Below are positions 35,892-44,590 of a stretch of DNA of 64,000 nucleotides, piece by piece. The notes below the pieces were generated by a model that was not told the DNA's origin, searched no databases, and saw nothing but the letters and a program-made list of their open reading frames with translations. This stretch comes from Quadrisphaera sp. DSM 44207 (GTDB taxonomy: Bacteria > Actinomycetota > Actinomycetes > Actinomycetales > Quadrisphaeraceae), in the NCBI RefSeq assembly GCF_900101335.1, contig NZ_FNKA01000003.1:186001-250000 (forward strand), in the 5' to 3' direction. Every line of letters begins with the position of its first letter. Within the stretch, counting starts at the first letter, position 1. A program made the translations under genes and the position numbers.

Positions 35892-37028
35892 GTGATCTTC
35901 GTGACCAAGTTCGACCCCTTCACCTCCAGCAGCGGCGGCGCCTCCCGCACCCGGGCCGTGCTCGGCGCCTACGCGGCGCGGGGCGCGGTGCCCTCGCGCC
36001 TGGTGGCGCTGGAGAGGTTCTCCCGGGACCGCCTGCGCAGCGACGTCCCCGTCGAGCGGCACCGCCAGGACGCGTGGGACCTGCTCCTGGGCCTGGCGCG
36101 GTCGCGGTCGGCGACCACCGCGCGGTACTACTCGCGCCGGCTGGCCTCGGCGCTGGCCGACCTGCCCGACGACGTCCCGCTGCACGTGGACTACTCCCAC
36201 ATGCTGGTCAACGTCCCGGCGCGCTCGCGGGCGCGGGCGGTCGTGGACTGCCACAACGTCGAGAGCGAGCTCGTCGCGCAGGCCGCCCAGCAGGCGCGGC
36301 CCGGCTGGCGGCGAGCGCTGCTCGCCCTCGAGGCCCACCTGCTGCGCGCCTTCGAGCGGCGCGCCCTGGGGCGGGCGCGGGTGCTGCTGTGCTGCTCGGC
36401 GGAGGACCGCGAGCGCCTGGCGGCCTGGGCGCGGGACGTGCGGGTCTTCCGCAACGGCGCCGAGCGGATGGCCGTGGCCAAGCGGCCGGAGACCAGGGCG
36501 CTGTTCGTCGGCACCGTGGCGTGGGGCCCCAACCGCCGCGGGCTGGTGTGGTTCCTGCGCGAGGTCTGGCCGCTGGTGGTGCGGCAGCTGCCCGGCGCGG
36601 CCCTCGACGTCGTCGGGGCCGACCCCTCGGCCGACGTGCGCGCCGCCGCCGCGAGCACGTCCGGGGTGGTCCTGCACGGCTTCGTCCCGAGCCTGGAGCC
36701 GCTGTACGAGACCGCGGCGGTGTCCGTGGCCCCCCTGCTCGAGGGCAGCGGCTCCCGGCTGAAGATCCTCGAGAGCGTGGCCGCGGCGACGCCGGTGGTC
36801 AGCACGCCCCGGGGGGCCGAGGGCATCGACGCGGACGGCGTGACCGTCGTCGAGGGGGCCGAGCCCTTCGCGTCGGCGGTCGTCGCGGCCCTGCGGGAGC
36901 CGGTGGTGCTCTCCCCGGACGTCGTGACCTCCGTCTCCTGGGACCGTGACGCACCGGTGTTCGACGACCTCGCCGCGCCCCGCGCGCGCGGCGGGGACGA
37001 ACCGGACGAACCGGACAGGCCCGACTAG
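35892..37028 (+). CDS. GT4-like glycosyltransferase (start of exopolysaccharide locus)
   Basis: 378 residues, GT-B fold. N-terminal acceptor domain begins FVTKFDPFTSSSGGASRTRAVL. The mid-region has VVDCHNVESELVAQ. The C-terminal donor domain has FVGTVAWGPNRRGLVWFL, LDVVGADPSADV, HGFVPSLEPLYETAAVSVAPLLEGSGSRLKILE and TPVVSTPRGAEGI, the usual GT4 nucleotide-sugar site. The GTG at 35892 is chosen because homology-like sequence starts there. A possible -10 (TACGGT) lies at 35788-35793. It is the first of a run of polysaccharide genes on the same strand. Confidence 0.88.
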   Translation: MIFVTKFDPFTSSSGGASRTRAVLGAYAARGAVPSRLVALERFSRDRLRSDVPVERHRQDAWDLLLGLARSRSATTARYYSRRLASALADLPDDVPLHVDYSHMLVNVPARSRARAVVDCHNVESELVAQAAQQARPGWRRALLALEAHLLRAFERRALGRARVLLCCSAEDRERLAAWARDVRVFRNGAERMAVAKRPETRALFVGTVAWGPNRRGLVWFLREVWPLVVRQLPGAALDVVGADPSADVRAAAASTSGVVLHGFVPSLEPLYETAAVSVAPLLEGSGSRLKILESVAAATPVVSTPRGAEGIDADGVTVVEGAEPFASAVVAALREPVVLSPDVVTSVSWDRDAPVFDDLAAPRARGGDEPDEPDRPD

Positions 37029-37067
37029 GACGGCGCGCCGACTTCCCCTACTCTCTGGTGCGTGCCT

Positions 37068-37082
37068 ATCACGTCAAGTGAT
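37068..37082. promoter_or_regulatory. Small inverted repeat before GT2 gene
   Basis: ATCAC-gtcaa-GTGAT, 12 bases before the GTG at 37094. A possible -10 box TACTCT is at 37049-37054. It may be an operator; the evidence is only the symmetry. Confidence 0.3.
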
Positions 37083-37093
37083 CGACATGTCCC

Positions 37094-38266
37094 GTGACGG
37101 TCCAGACTCGAGCGCCCGCAGGGCAGCCCGTGTCGCGCAGCGCGCGAGCCGGCTCCCGTCGACCCCGGTCCCGTCGGGCGCTCACCGGGCTGGTGCTGGG
37201 AGGCGCGGCGCACGCCGCCGGGCTCGTGCTGCCCGCCGTGTTCCCGCTGGCCCACGCCCGCACCGAGCACGGGCCGTCGTGCGGACCCGTCCAGACGATC
37301 GACGTCGTCATCGCGGCCTACCTGGAGTCCACCGTGATCGGCGCGGCGGTGCGCAGGCTGCGCAGGGACCTGGCGCGGTACGGCGGCGGGCGGGTGGTCG
37401 TCGTCGCCAGCGACCGGGCGACGTTCGACGCGGCCCACGAGGCTGACGTGCGCCTCCTGCAGCCGCGCAGCGGCAAGGCCTCGGCGATCAACGCCGGGGT
37501 CGAGACGTGCTCGGCCGACGTCGTCGTCCTCACCGACGCCAACTGCGAGATCAGGCCCGAGAACTGGCCCGACCTCGTGCGGGAGGCCCTGTGCCGGGGG
37601 GTGGGGCTCCTGAGCGCGAACAAGACCGAGGAGGCCGGGGAGGGCCTCTACTGGCGCTACGAGCGGACGGTCAAGCAGCTGGCGTCGCACCGCACCGGCT
37701 GCCTGGCGGTCGTCGGGGAGTTCCTGGCGCTGCGCCGCCGGGACTTCCGCCGGATCCCCACCACGGCCGTGAACGACGACCTGTGGCTGGCGATCGACGT
37801 GGGAGCGCGGGGAGGGCGGGTCGAGACCCATCCCGCGATCGTCACCACGGAGCCGGCGGCCCCGCCGGAGGAGCAGTGGGGCCGCCGCACGCGGATCATG
37901 GCCGGGCAGCTGGAGCTCATGCGGCAGCAGCGGGGCCAGCTGCTCAGGACCGCCGCGGGCCGCCACCTGCTGGTGCACAAGTGGTACCGCAGCACCGTCG
38001 GCGCCGGTGCCTTCTGGGTCGCGACAGCAGCGGCGACGGCGCTGCTGCCGGCTCCCCTGCGGCTCCCGGTGCTCGGCTCCCTGGCGTCGGCGGTGCGCGA
38101 CTACCGCGCGGGCACCCGGCGGTCGAGGTTCCTGCCCTCCAGCGCGGTCTCCTACGCGGGCATGCAGGCGGTGCCGCTCGAGGTGGCCCGGCAGCGGGTC
38201 CTGCGCGGGCTCAGGCGGGTGCCGGAGCCGGCGCAGCACCACCTGTGGCGCAAGGTCACCCGCTGA
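37094..38266 (+). CDS. Family 2 glycosyltransferase
   Basis: 390 residues, GT-A fold. After ~70 residues with a hydrophobic segment (LTGLVLGGAAHAAGLVLPAVF), the GT2 domain runs from VIAAYLESTVIGAAV through GKASAINAGVETCSADVVVLTDANCEI (the DxD position reads D-A-N) to NDDLWLAIDVGARG (general-base region). A C-terminal pair of hydrophobic segments follows (GAGAFWVATAAATALL). Likely membrane-associated. It is the second gene of the exopolysaccharide run. The GTG start has no strong ribosome site. Confidence 0.88.
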   Translation: MTVQTRAPAGQPVSRSARAGSRRPRSRRALTGLVLGGAAHAAGLVLPAVFPLAHARTEHGPSCGPVQTIDVVIAAYLESTVIGAAVRRLRRDLARYGGGRVVVVASDRATFDAAHEADVRLLQPRSGKASAINAGVETCSADVVVLTDANCEIRPENWPDLVREALCRGVGLLSANKTEEAGEGLYWRYERTVKQLASHRTGCLAVVGEFLALRRRDFRRIPTTAVNDDLWLAIDVGARGGRVETHPAIVTTEPAAPPEEQWGRRTRIMAGQLELMRQQRGQLLRTAAGRHLLVHKWYRSTVGAGAFWVATAAATALLPAPLRLPVLGSLASAVRDYRAGTRRSRFLPSSAVSYAGMQAVPLEVARQRVLRGLRRVPEPAQHHLWRKVTR

Positions 38267-38282
38267 CCGGGCAGCTGCCCGG
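38267..38282. terminator. Hairpin directly after the GT2 stop
   Basis: Perfect 16-bp palindrome CCGGGCAGCTGCCCGG starting at the base after the stop codon. No T-run follows, so termination is uncertain. A new -10 box (TACCGT, 38323-38328) and a gagcgccggcc tandem repeat (38372 onward) precede the next gene. Confidence 0.45.
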
Positions 38283-38483
38283 GCCGGCGGGCTCCTCGTT
38301 CCCGTTCCGGTGCCACCCGCGTTACCGTGCGTGTCTGGCCCGTACCGCGGGACCTGTCGGTCTCACGCCGGGAGCGCCGGCCGAGCGCCGGCCGAGCGCC
38401 GCACGGCGCCGCGGGCGGGCACCCGGTGGTCGCGGCCTCCCGGGGGCCGGTCGAGCGAGGCGACGTGACGTGACGGAGGAGCG

Positions 38484-39947
38484 ATGCCGGTGGTGGCGGT
38501 GGCTGCGCTCGGCGTCGCCGCCGTCGCCGTGGCCTTCTGGGCCCTGCTCACCGCGGAGCGGACCGGTCGCCGGGAGGTGACCCTCCTGGTCGTCCTCGGC
38601 CTCGTGGTGCTCGACACGCTCCTGTACCCGTCCTACGGGACGACGTCGGGGCTCCTGCAGCCGTCCCTGGGCGGGTCCTCGTTCGACCTCGCGACCTGCG
38701 TGGCGGTGCTGGCGCTGGGCGCCAGGGCCCTCGCGCCCAGCGCCCGCACCGCCGCGCCGCGCCGGATCGGCCCGTCGGAGGTGCTGTGGGCGGCCTTCCT
38801 GACGTGGACGGCGGCAGCGGGGGTGCGCGGCGCGCTGGCGGGGCACGACCTGAGGTCGGTGCTCTACGAGGGGACCGTGGTGCTCCACGTCGGCCTGGTC
38901 GCCGTCCTGGCGGCCGGGACGCCGCTGCACCGCCTGGCCGGCCCGCTGGCGCGCGCGGCGGCGGTGCTGGCGCCCGTGGCCCTGCTCCTCGGCGGTCTGG
39001 ACGCGGCGGGGCTGGCGATCGACGTGGACCTGCCGCTGCTGCCCGGGGCGACCGTCAGGGAGCTGGGCCCGGACGCCGTCACGGTCCTCGCGGCGGTCGG
39101 TGCGCTCGCCGCGGCCGTGACGCTGACGAAGCCGGACCACCGGGTCCCGGGGCTCCTCAGCGCCCTGGTGCTGCTCGCCTCCCCGCTGCTCCTGGAGCAG
39201 CGCGCCGCCTGGCTCAGCGCGCTGACGATGCTGGCGGTGCTCGGGCTCGTCGCCGTCCTGCCGTCGGCGTCCCCCGCCGCGGCCCTGCGGGCGCGGGGAG
39301 GGGAGACCCTGACCGCGGTCGCCGTGCTGGGCGCCCTCCTGGCCGGTGCGCTCGTGTGGAGGGTCGCCGGCGGCCGGGGGTTCGACGTCACCGCCCGCAT
39401 CGCCGAGACGCTCGGCAGCACGGCCAAGCAGCAGTCCGCGGCCTCGCGCACCAACCAGTGGGACCAGGCCCTGGCGGTGGCGGCCGAGCACCCGCTGCTC
39501 GGCTCGGGGCTGGGGACGACGTACCAGTACTTCGAGGAGGGGCCGCGGCAGCTGGTGAGCTCGGACATCACCCACAACATCCTCCTCGACGTGCTCCTGC
39601 GCTCCGGGGCCGTCGGCGTGGTGCTGCTGCTCCTGGCCGTCCTCGCCGGCGCGGTCGCGGGGGCGAGGACGCTGCGCTCCGCGGCGGCCACCCCGGCGAG
39701 GGCGATCGCGGCGGGGGCCACCGCGGTCCTCCTGGGGCTGCTCGCCAAGGGCATGGTCGAGTCGATCTTCGAGAAGCACCGCCTGGCCGTCGTCCTCGGC
39801 GTCGCCGTCGGCCTCGTGCACGCCGCGTGGTCGCAGGCGAGGACGCACCGCCACCCCGGCGCGCAGCCGGGACCCGCGGGCCTCGACGCCGGCCGGGACG
39901 CGACGCCCCTGACGACCGCGAGCTCGAGGAGCGCAGCGTGGAGCTGA
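38484..39947 (+). CDS. Wzy-type O-antigen ligase/polymerase-like membrane protein
   Basis: 487 residues with about ten to twelve membrane helices. The large loop before the last helices carries the O-antigen-ligase features: RTNQWDQALAVAAEHPLLGSGLGTTYQYF, then SSDITHNILLDVLLRSGAVGVVLLLLAV with the conserved H-N pair. It would polymerise or ligate lipid-linked repeat units outside the membrane. The ATG has GGAGG 4 bases upstream. Its last 10 bases overlap the next gene. Confidence 0.88.
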   Translation: MPVVAVAALGVAAVAVAFWALLTAERTGRREVTLLVVLGLVVLDTLLYPSYGTTSGLLQPSLGGSSFDLATCVAVLALGARALAPSARTAAPRRIGPSEVLWAAFLTWTAAAGVRGALAGHDLRSVLYEGTVVLHVGLVAVLAAGTPLHRLAGPLARAAAVLAPVALLLGGLDAAGLAIDVDLPLLPGATVRELGPDAVTVLAAVGALAAAVTLTKPDHRVPGLLSALVLLASPLLLEQRAAWLSALTMLAVLGLVAVLPSASPAAALRARGGETLTAVAVLGALLAGALVWRVAGGRGFDVTARIAETLGSTAKQQSAASRTNQWDQALAVAAEHPLLGSGLGTTYQYFEEGPRQLVSSDITHNILLDVLLRSGAVGVVLLLLAVLAGAVAGARTLRSAAATPARAIAAGATAVLLGLLAKGMVESIFEKHRLAVVLGVAVGLVHAAWSQARTHRHPGAQPGPAGLDAGRDATPLTTASSRSAAWS

Positions 39948-41371
39948 AGCAGATCGGACGCGCCCTGCGCCGCCAGGGCGCCGTCGCCCTGGCGGCCTTC
40001 GCCGTCGTCGTCCTCGCCATGGCGCTGGCCGCGGTGACGACGAGCGCCCGGTACACCTCCGCCACCACGCTGTACGTGCAGCCCACGTCGGCCGAGGGCG
40101 CGACCGGGTCGGTCGCCGCGGTGCAGTTCCTCATGCCGGCGCTGGAGGAACTCGTCACGTCGGCGCCGACGCGCGAGCAGGTGGCAGCGGCGGTGCCGCA
40201 GGTCGCGCAGCAGGCGGACTGGACGGTGGACGGGAGCGCCGACCCCGGCACGGGCCTGCTGCGCATCGAGGTGGTCTCCACCGACCGGGACGTCCCGCTG
40301 CCCGTCGCCGACGCCTACACCACCGTGGTGCAGGGCTACGCGCAGTCGGTGTCCACCCCCGTGCTGGTCTCGGTCATCGACCCTCCGGGCGCGCCGACCA
40401 GCGACACCCGGATCCGCGTGGCGAGCCTGCTCGTCTCCGGGGTCGTGCTCGGCCTGATCGCCGCGGTGCTCGTCGGCCTGCTCGTCGACCGCCTGCGCAC
40501 CCCGCGCCGCCTCGCCGACACCATCCGCGACCGCCTGGGCGTGCCGGTGCTCGGGGAGGTCCCCCGCGTGCCGCGGCGCGCCGCGGACGCGAGCCCCCGG
40601 GTGGTCTTCGAGCGCGACGACCAGCCGGTCGTCGACGCGTTCATGCAGCTGCGGACGAACCTCGAGATCCAGATGGACCGCACGCAGGTGCGCAGCCTGG
40701 CGGTGACCGCCGGCGCGCAGACGGAGGAGCGGGTCGTGATCACGGCCAACCTCGCCTGGAGCCTCGCCTCGGCCGGTCGCACGGTCCTCCTCGTCGAGGC
40801 CGACCTGCGCGGCGGCGTGCTGGGCGCGGTGATGGCGCCCTCGGTCGCCCCCACCCGCCCCGACGGCCCCGCCGCCGCCCTTCCCCAGGCGGAGCGGACG
40901 ACCCTCGAGGCGCTGTCCTTCCTCCCCGCGGACGGCCTGCGCCGCACGGCGGTCGACAGCACGGGCACCGCCTCGTCGAGGATGCACCCCTCCGAGGTGG
41001 TCACCACGGGCCTGCCCGCCCTGGTCGCCTCCTCCCGGGCGGACGGACCCCTGCTGGTCGTCGACTCCCCGCCGATCGGGTGGTCGGGGGAGGGCAACTA
41101 CGTCGCCGCCAAGGTCGACGCGGTGCTCCTCATCGCCGACGGACGCCGCTCCGGCGCCGACGAGCAGGTCTCCCGCATGGTCGACCAGGTGCACGACGCC
41201 GGAGGCTCCGTGATCGGGGTGGTGCTCAGCAACGCCCGTCCGCCGCGGCGCGACGAGCGCAGGAAGCAGCGCCTGGTGCGGGCGCGCCACGCGGAGGAGG
41301 GCGGGCGCGAACCCCTCCCGCGTCGCGAGCGGCACCGCGAGCTGCAGCCGCAGCGCCCTCCCGCCTCGTGA
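39938..41371 (+). CDS. Wzz/CpsC-CpsD-like chain-length protein with degenerate BY-kinase domain
   Basis: 477 residues. A Wzz-type region with two membrane helices (~16-39 and ~165-187) flanks an extracellular loop. A CpsD/CapB-like nucleotide-binding domain follows (from ~230: DAFMQLRTNLEIQMDR). The P-loop position reads AGAQTEERVVITANLAWSLA, lacking the GxGKST lysine. Walker A' is VLLVEADLRG, and VVDSPPIG marks the Walker B region. The C-terminal tail is Arg-rich with no tyrosine cluster. Kinase activity is therefore unlikely; chain-length control by scaffold action is inferred. The GTG has GAGGAG upstream and overlaps the Wzy-like gene. Confidence 0.87.
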   Translation: MELKQIGRALRRQGAVALAAFAVVVLAMALAAVTTSARYTSATTLYVQPTSAEGATGSVAAVQFLMPALEELVTSAPTREQVAAAVPQVAQQADWTVDGSADPGTGLLRIEVVSTDRDVPLPVADAYTTVVQGYAQSVSTPVLVSVIDPPGAPTSDTRIRVASLLVSGVVLGLIAAVLVGLLVDRLRTPRRLADTIRDRLGVPVLGEVPRVPRRAADASPRVVFERDDQPVVDAFMQLRTNLEIQMDRTQVRSLAVTAGAQTEERVVITANLAWSLASAGRTVLLVEADLRGGVLGAVMAPSVAPTRPDGPAAALPQAERTTLEALSFLPADGLRRTAVDSTGTASSRMHPSEVVTTGLPALVASSRADGPLLVVDSPPIGWSGEGNYVAAKVDAVLLIADGRRSGADEQVSRMVDQVHDAGGSVIGVVLSNARPPRRDERRKQRLVRARHAEEGGREPLPRRERHRELQPQRPPAS

Positions 41372-42567
41372 GCCCTCCCGACCGCGGCGCGGACGCCGCC
41401 CCGCGCGGCGCCGGGTCCGCTCCGGAGCTGACCGTCGCCTCGCTGAGCACCCAGTGCTGGGGCGCCGAGGAGAGCCTGCTCACCCTGCTCCGCCACGCTC
41501 CCGTGCGGGCGCGGGTCGTGGCGCCCGAGGGGGAGCTGCTCGAGCGCGCGCGCAGCCAGGGGCACGAGGTCCTCGTCCTGGACGACCCCGTCGTCCTGCG
41601 CCTGGGCGAGATCGGCGTCGGGGTCGGGGCGCCGCAGGTCCCGCCGCTGCTGGCACGGGCGGCCGCGCGCCTGGCGCGACGACCGATCTGGAACGGCGGC
41701 ACCGTCGTCAGCTTCAGCATGTGGCTGCACCCGCCGCTCGCCGCGGCGGGCCGGCTGCGGCGCCGCCCCGTCGCCCTGGACCTGCACGACGGGCCGTTCA
41801 GCAGGGCGGGGGCGGCGCTGCAGGCCCAGGCCGCCTTCCTCGCCACCCGCAGCGTCGCGGTGAGCCGGACCGCGCTCGGGCACGTGCGGCGCTGGCCGCA
41901 GCGGCGCACGACGGTCGTCCCCCGACCGGTCGAGCTCCCCGGCGACCTCCCGGCGCCGCACCGGGGCCCGCCCGGCGAGGACGCGCCCGCAGCGGGGCTG
42001 CGCGCCGTCCTCGTCGGCCGCCTCGACCCCGAGAAGCGGGTCGAGGTGGCCCTGGAGGCCCAGCGCAGGGCCCTGGCCGCCGGCACCAGGATCGACCTGG
42101 ACGTCGTCGGGGCACCCCTGCGCGGCAGCGGCGACCTGGAGGACCTGCGGCGGGCCTGGCCCGACGCGCGCTTCCACGGGCGCCAGCAGCACGGCGCGAC
42201 CCTGCGCCTGGTCGCGGCCGCCGACGTGCTGGTCAGCACCGCCACCGGGGAGGCGTTCGGGCGCACGGTCGTCGAGGCGGCCCTGCTCGGCGTGCCGTCC
42301 GTCGTCATGGGCGGCGGGCCCGCCGACCTCGTCGCGGACGGGCGGACGGGCTTCCTCACCCGCGGGGACGACGCGGCGGCCCTGGCCGAGCGGTTCCTCG
42401 TCCTCGCCGGCCAGCGCGAGCGCGTGCGAGAGGTCGGGGCGAGCGCGAGGACCGAGCTCGGCCGGCTCTGCGACCCGGGCCGGGTGGCGCGGCGCTGGAC
42501 GGCGGCCGTGGCCGGAGCGCCCGCAGGAGCCGGGGGCCGGGCCGGCGAGGGGAGCGCGCAGCCGTGA
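41368..42567 (+). CDS. GT4-family glycosyltransferase
   Basis: 399 residues, GT-B fold. N-terminal domain from VASLSTQCWGAEESLL. The donor-binding half has AVLVGRLDPEKRVEVALEAQR, LDVVGAPLRG, RFHGRQQHGATLRLVAAADVLVSTATGEAFGRTVVEAALLGVPSVVMGGGPADLV, the E-x7-E-type nucleotide-sugar motif of GT4. GTGA overlap with the upstream Wzz-like gene and GTGA overlap with the next gene show tight coupling. Confidence 0.92.
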   Translation: MSPPDRGADAAPRGAGSAPELTVASLSTQCWGAEESLLTLLRHAPVRARVVAPEGELLERARSQGHEVLVLDDPVVLRLGEIGVGVGAPQVPPLLARAAARLARRPIWNGGTVVSFSMWLHPPLAAAGRLRRRPVALDLHDGPFSRAGAALQAQAAFLATRSVAVSRTALGHVRRWPQRRTTVVPRPVELPGDLPAPHRGPPGEDAPAAGLRAVLVGRLDPEKRVEVALEAQRRALAAGTRIDLDVVGAPLRGSGDLEDLRRAWPDARFHGRQQHGATLRLVAAADVLVSTATGEAFGRTVVEAALLGVPSVVMGGGPADLVADGRTGFLTRGDDAAALAERFLVLAGQRERVREVGASARTELGRLCDPGRVARRWTAAVAGAPAGAGGRAGEGSAQP

Positions 42568-43604
42568 TCGAGGTCGTCGTCGCCAACGAGTACGACCTGC
42601 GGGACAACGTCGAGCGGTTCCGGGCGGGTCGGTACGCGCGGCACCTGCTCTTCGGCGTCCAGCGGCTGCAGCCGCCGGGCTTCCGCGCGCGCCTGGTGGG
42701 GGAGTCCCTGCCCGGCGTCCTCAACCGGCGCCCGATCCGCTTCCTCGTCACGAACGTCCGCGCGGCCTGGGCCGGTCAGCGGGCCGACGTCGTGTACTCG
42801 ACCTTCACCTACGGCGCCGTCCTCGCCGGCCTGGTCCGCACGGTCACCCGCCGTCCCCGCCGGGTGGTCACGGTGCTGCACGGGCTGCCGCGGCTGCTGG
42901 CCCGGCACCCGCGCCTGTTCCGGCTGCTCTACGGCGGTCACGACGCGCTGGCGTTCCTCAGCCCCACCGACCTGGACGCCGTGCGCGCCCACCTCCCGGC
43001 GCGCCAGCAGGCGACCTGGGTGCCGTGGGGGCCCAGCCAGGCGTGGGCCGAGGCGGTGGGCGCCCGCTCGGGCGCGGCCTCCGGCGGCGCGCCGTTCGCC
43101 CTGGCCGTCGGGCGCAGCAAGCGGGACTGGGACACCCTGCGGCGAGCGCACGAGCACGGCGGCTTCCCGCTCGTCGTCGTGGCCGGCGCGGACTGCCCGC
43201 TGCAGGACGGGCCGCGCCTGGCGGTCCACAAGCCCGCTGCCGGTCAGCGCGAGGCCCTCCCGCTGGCCGACCTCACGGCGCTCTACCGCGAGGCCTCGGT
43301 CGTCGTCCTCCCGCTGGTGGAGGACACGAGCCTGAACGGCCTGACCGCGCTCGGGGAGGCGCTGGCCAGCCGCAGCACGGTGGTGATGACGAGGACGCCC
43401 GCCATGCGGGGCGTCGCGGCCCAGCACGGCCAGTGGGTGGTCCTGGTCCCGCCGCAGGACCCCGCGGCGCTGGCCGGCGCCGTCGCCCGAGCCCTGGCCG
43501 CGGGCCCTCCCGACGCGGAGCTGGCGCTGCCCACCGCCGAGCGGTTCGAGGCGGTGGTCCTCGGGCTGATCAGGGGTCCCGAAGACGGTCCGCGCACGCC
43601 CTGA
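42564..43604 (+). CDS. Glycosyltransferase, GT-B fold
   Basis: 346 residues. Starts EVVVANEYDLRDNVERFRAG and has VVYSTFTYGAVLAGLVRTV and a clear C-terminal donor half: ALAVGRSKRDWDTLRRAHEHG, VVVAGADCPLQDG, LYREASVVVLPLVEDTSLNGLTALGEALASRSTVVMTRTPAMRG. Similar to GT4-like proteins of exopolysaccharide clusters. The GTG start overlaps the stop of the previous gene. It is the last gene of the coupled run Wzy-Wzz-GT-GT. Confidence 0.88.
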   Translation: MIEVVVANEYDLRDNVERFRAGRYARHLLFGVQRLQPPGFRARLVGESLPGVLNRRPIRFLVTNVRAAWAGQRADVVYSTFTYGAVLAGLVRTVTRRPRRVVTVLHGLPRLLARHPRLFRLLYGGHDALAFLSPTDLDAVRAHLPARQQATWVPWGPSQAWAEAVGARSGAASGGAPFALAVGRSKRDWDTLRRAHEHGGFPLVVVAGADCPLQDGPRLAVHKPAAGQREALPLADLTALYREASVVVLPLVEDTSLNGLTALGEALASRSTVVMTRTPAMRGVAAQHGQWVVLVPPQDPAALAGAVARALAAGPPDAELALPTAERFEAVVLGLIRGPEDGPRTP

Positions 43605-43617
43605 CGACCACGCGAAG

Positions 43618-43640
43618 TGACTTTCGGAAATACAAAGTCA
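43618..43640. promoter_or_regulatory. Inverted repeat in an AT-richer promoter gap
   Basis: TGACTTT-cggaaatac-AAAGTCA, in the most AT-rich stretch of the exopolysaccharide locus, upstream of the PhyH gene. A possible -10 box TACCCT lies near 43715. Looks like an operator or a short hairpin. Confidence 0.4.
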
Positions 43641-43749
43641 ACGCAGAGTGACTATCTCGACGATGTCGGACACCTGCGCCCGTCGGCGGCATTCTCGCCG
43701 TCGGCTGACTCGGCTACCCTCTGTTCACCGACGGCAGCGGGAGGTGCAC

Positions 43750-44583
43750 GTGGTCCGCCAGCAGGTCGCCCAGTACCTCAAGCGGGAGAACCCGCTGACG
43801 TGGCGGTGGGTCTTCAACGCCGGTCCCACCCTCGAGCACGCGAAGGACCCCGCGCCCCTGTCCCCCGCGGGGGCCCGGGCGGTGGAGGAGCTGCGCGCGA
43901 ACGGCGCCGCGATGACCACCGTGCGCGACCTCATGGGCTCCGACGAGTGCTTCCAGCGGATCCTCGACCAGGCCGACCGGCTGATCGCCGACGGCGCCGA
44001 GCGCATCGCCGAGCGCCGGGCCCGGATGGTCAGCGGGGACCACGAGGCGAAGGTCAAGCCCTTCGTCGTGGAGCTCCTGCGCGAGCGGCCCCAGCCGCCG
44101 GCGCAGAACGCCGTGCTGGCCCTGGCGTCGGCCCCGGCGTTCAAGGGGGTGGCCGAGCACTACCTGCGGATGCGCCTGGCCGTGCGCGACACCGACATCT
44201 GGCTGAACCTGCGCACGGACGGCGAGGCCGCGTACTCCCAGCGCTGGCACCGCGACATGCCGCAGGACCACCGCATCGTCAAGGCGTTCGTCTTCCTGCG
44301 CGACGTCACCCCGGGCAACGGCCCGACCCAGGTCGTCCTGGGCACCCACCGCGCCCAGGGGCGCCGCCTGGACGTGGGCACCACGGAGTTCGACGGGTTC
44401 GGGCACCGGATCCCGGACGAGGAGGTCGACACCCGCCTCGCCGGGTGGGAGCGCTTCGTCGCCACGGGCACGGCGGGCTCGGTGCTCTTCGCGGACACCC
44501 GCAGCATCCACCGCGGCGGCCTCGCCTCCACCGACGACCGGCTGCTCGCCCAGGTCCAGTACGCCACCCGGTCGTGGGGCTGA
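43750..44583 (+). CDS. Phytanoyl-CoA dioxygenase (PhyH) family protein
   Basis: 277 residues, Fe(II)/2-oxoglutarate dioxygenase fold. The iron-binding HxD is in YSQRWHRDMPQDHRIVKAF and the distal His in DTRSIHRGGLAS; the 2-oxoglutarate-binding Arg could be in the same segment. VFLRDVTPGNGPTQVVLGTHR is typical of PhyH proteins. Within a polysaccharide locus it may hydroxylate or oxidise a sugar, lipid or aglycone; the substrate is unknown. The GTG at 43750 has GGGAGG with a 5-base spacer. A GT4 gene starts 8 bases downstream. Confidence 0.88.
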   Translation: MVRQQVAQYLKRENPLTWRWVFNAGPTLEHAKDPAPLSPAGARAVEELRANGAAMTTVRDLMGSDECFQRILDQADRLIADGAERIAERRARMVSGDHEAKVKPFVVELLRERPQPPAQNAVLALASAPAFKGVAEHYLRMRLAVRDTDIWLNLRTDGEAAYSQRWHRDMPQDHRIVKAFVFLRDVTPGNGPTQVVLGTHRAQGRRLDVGTTEFDGFGHRIPDEEVDTRLAGWERFVATGTAGSVLFADTRSIHRGGLASTDDRLLAQVQYATRSWG

Positions 44584-44590
44584 CCGCCGG

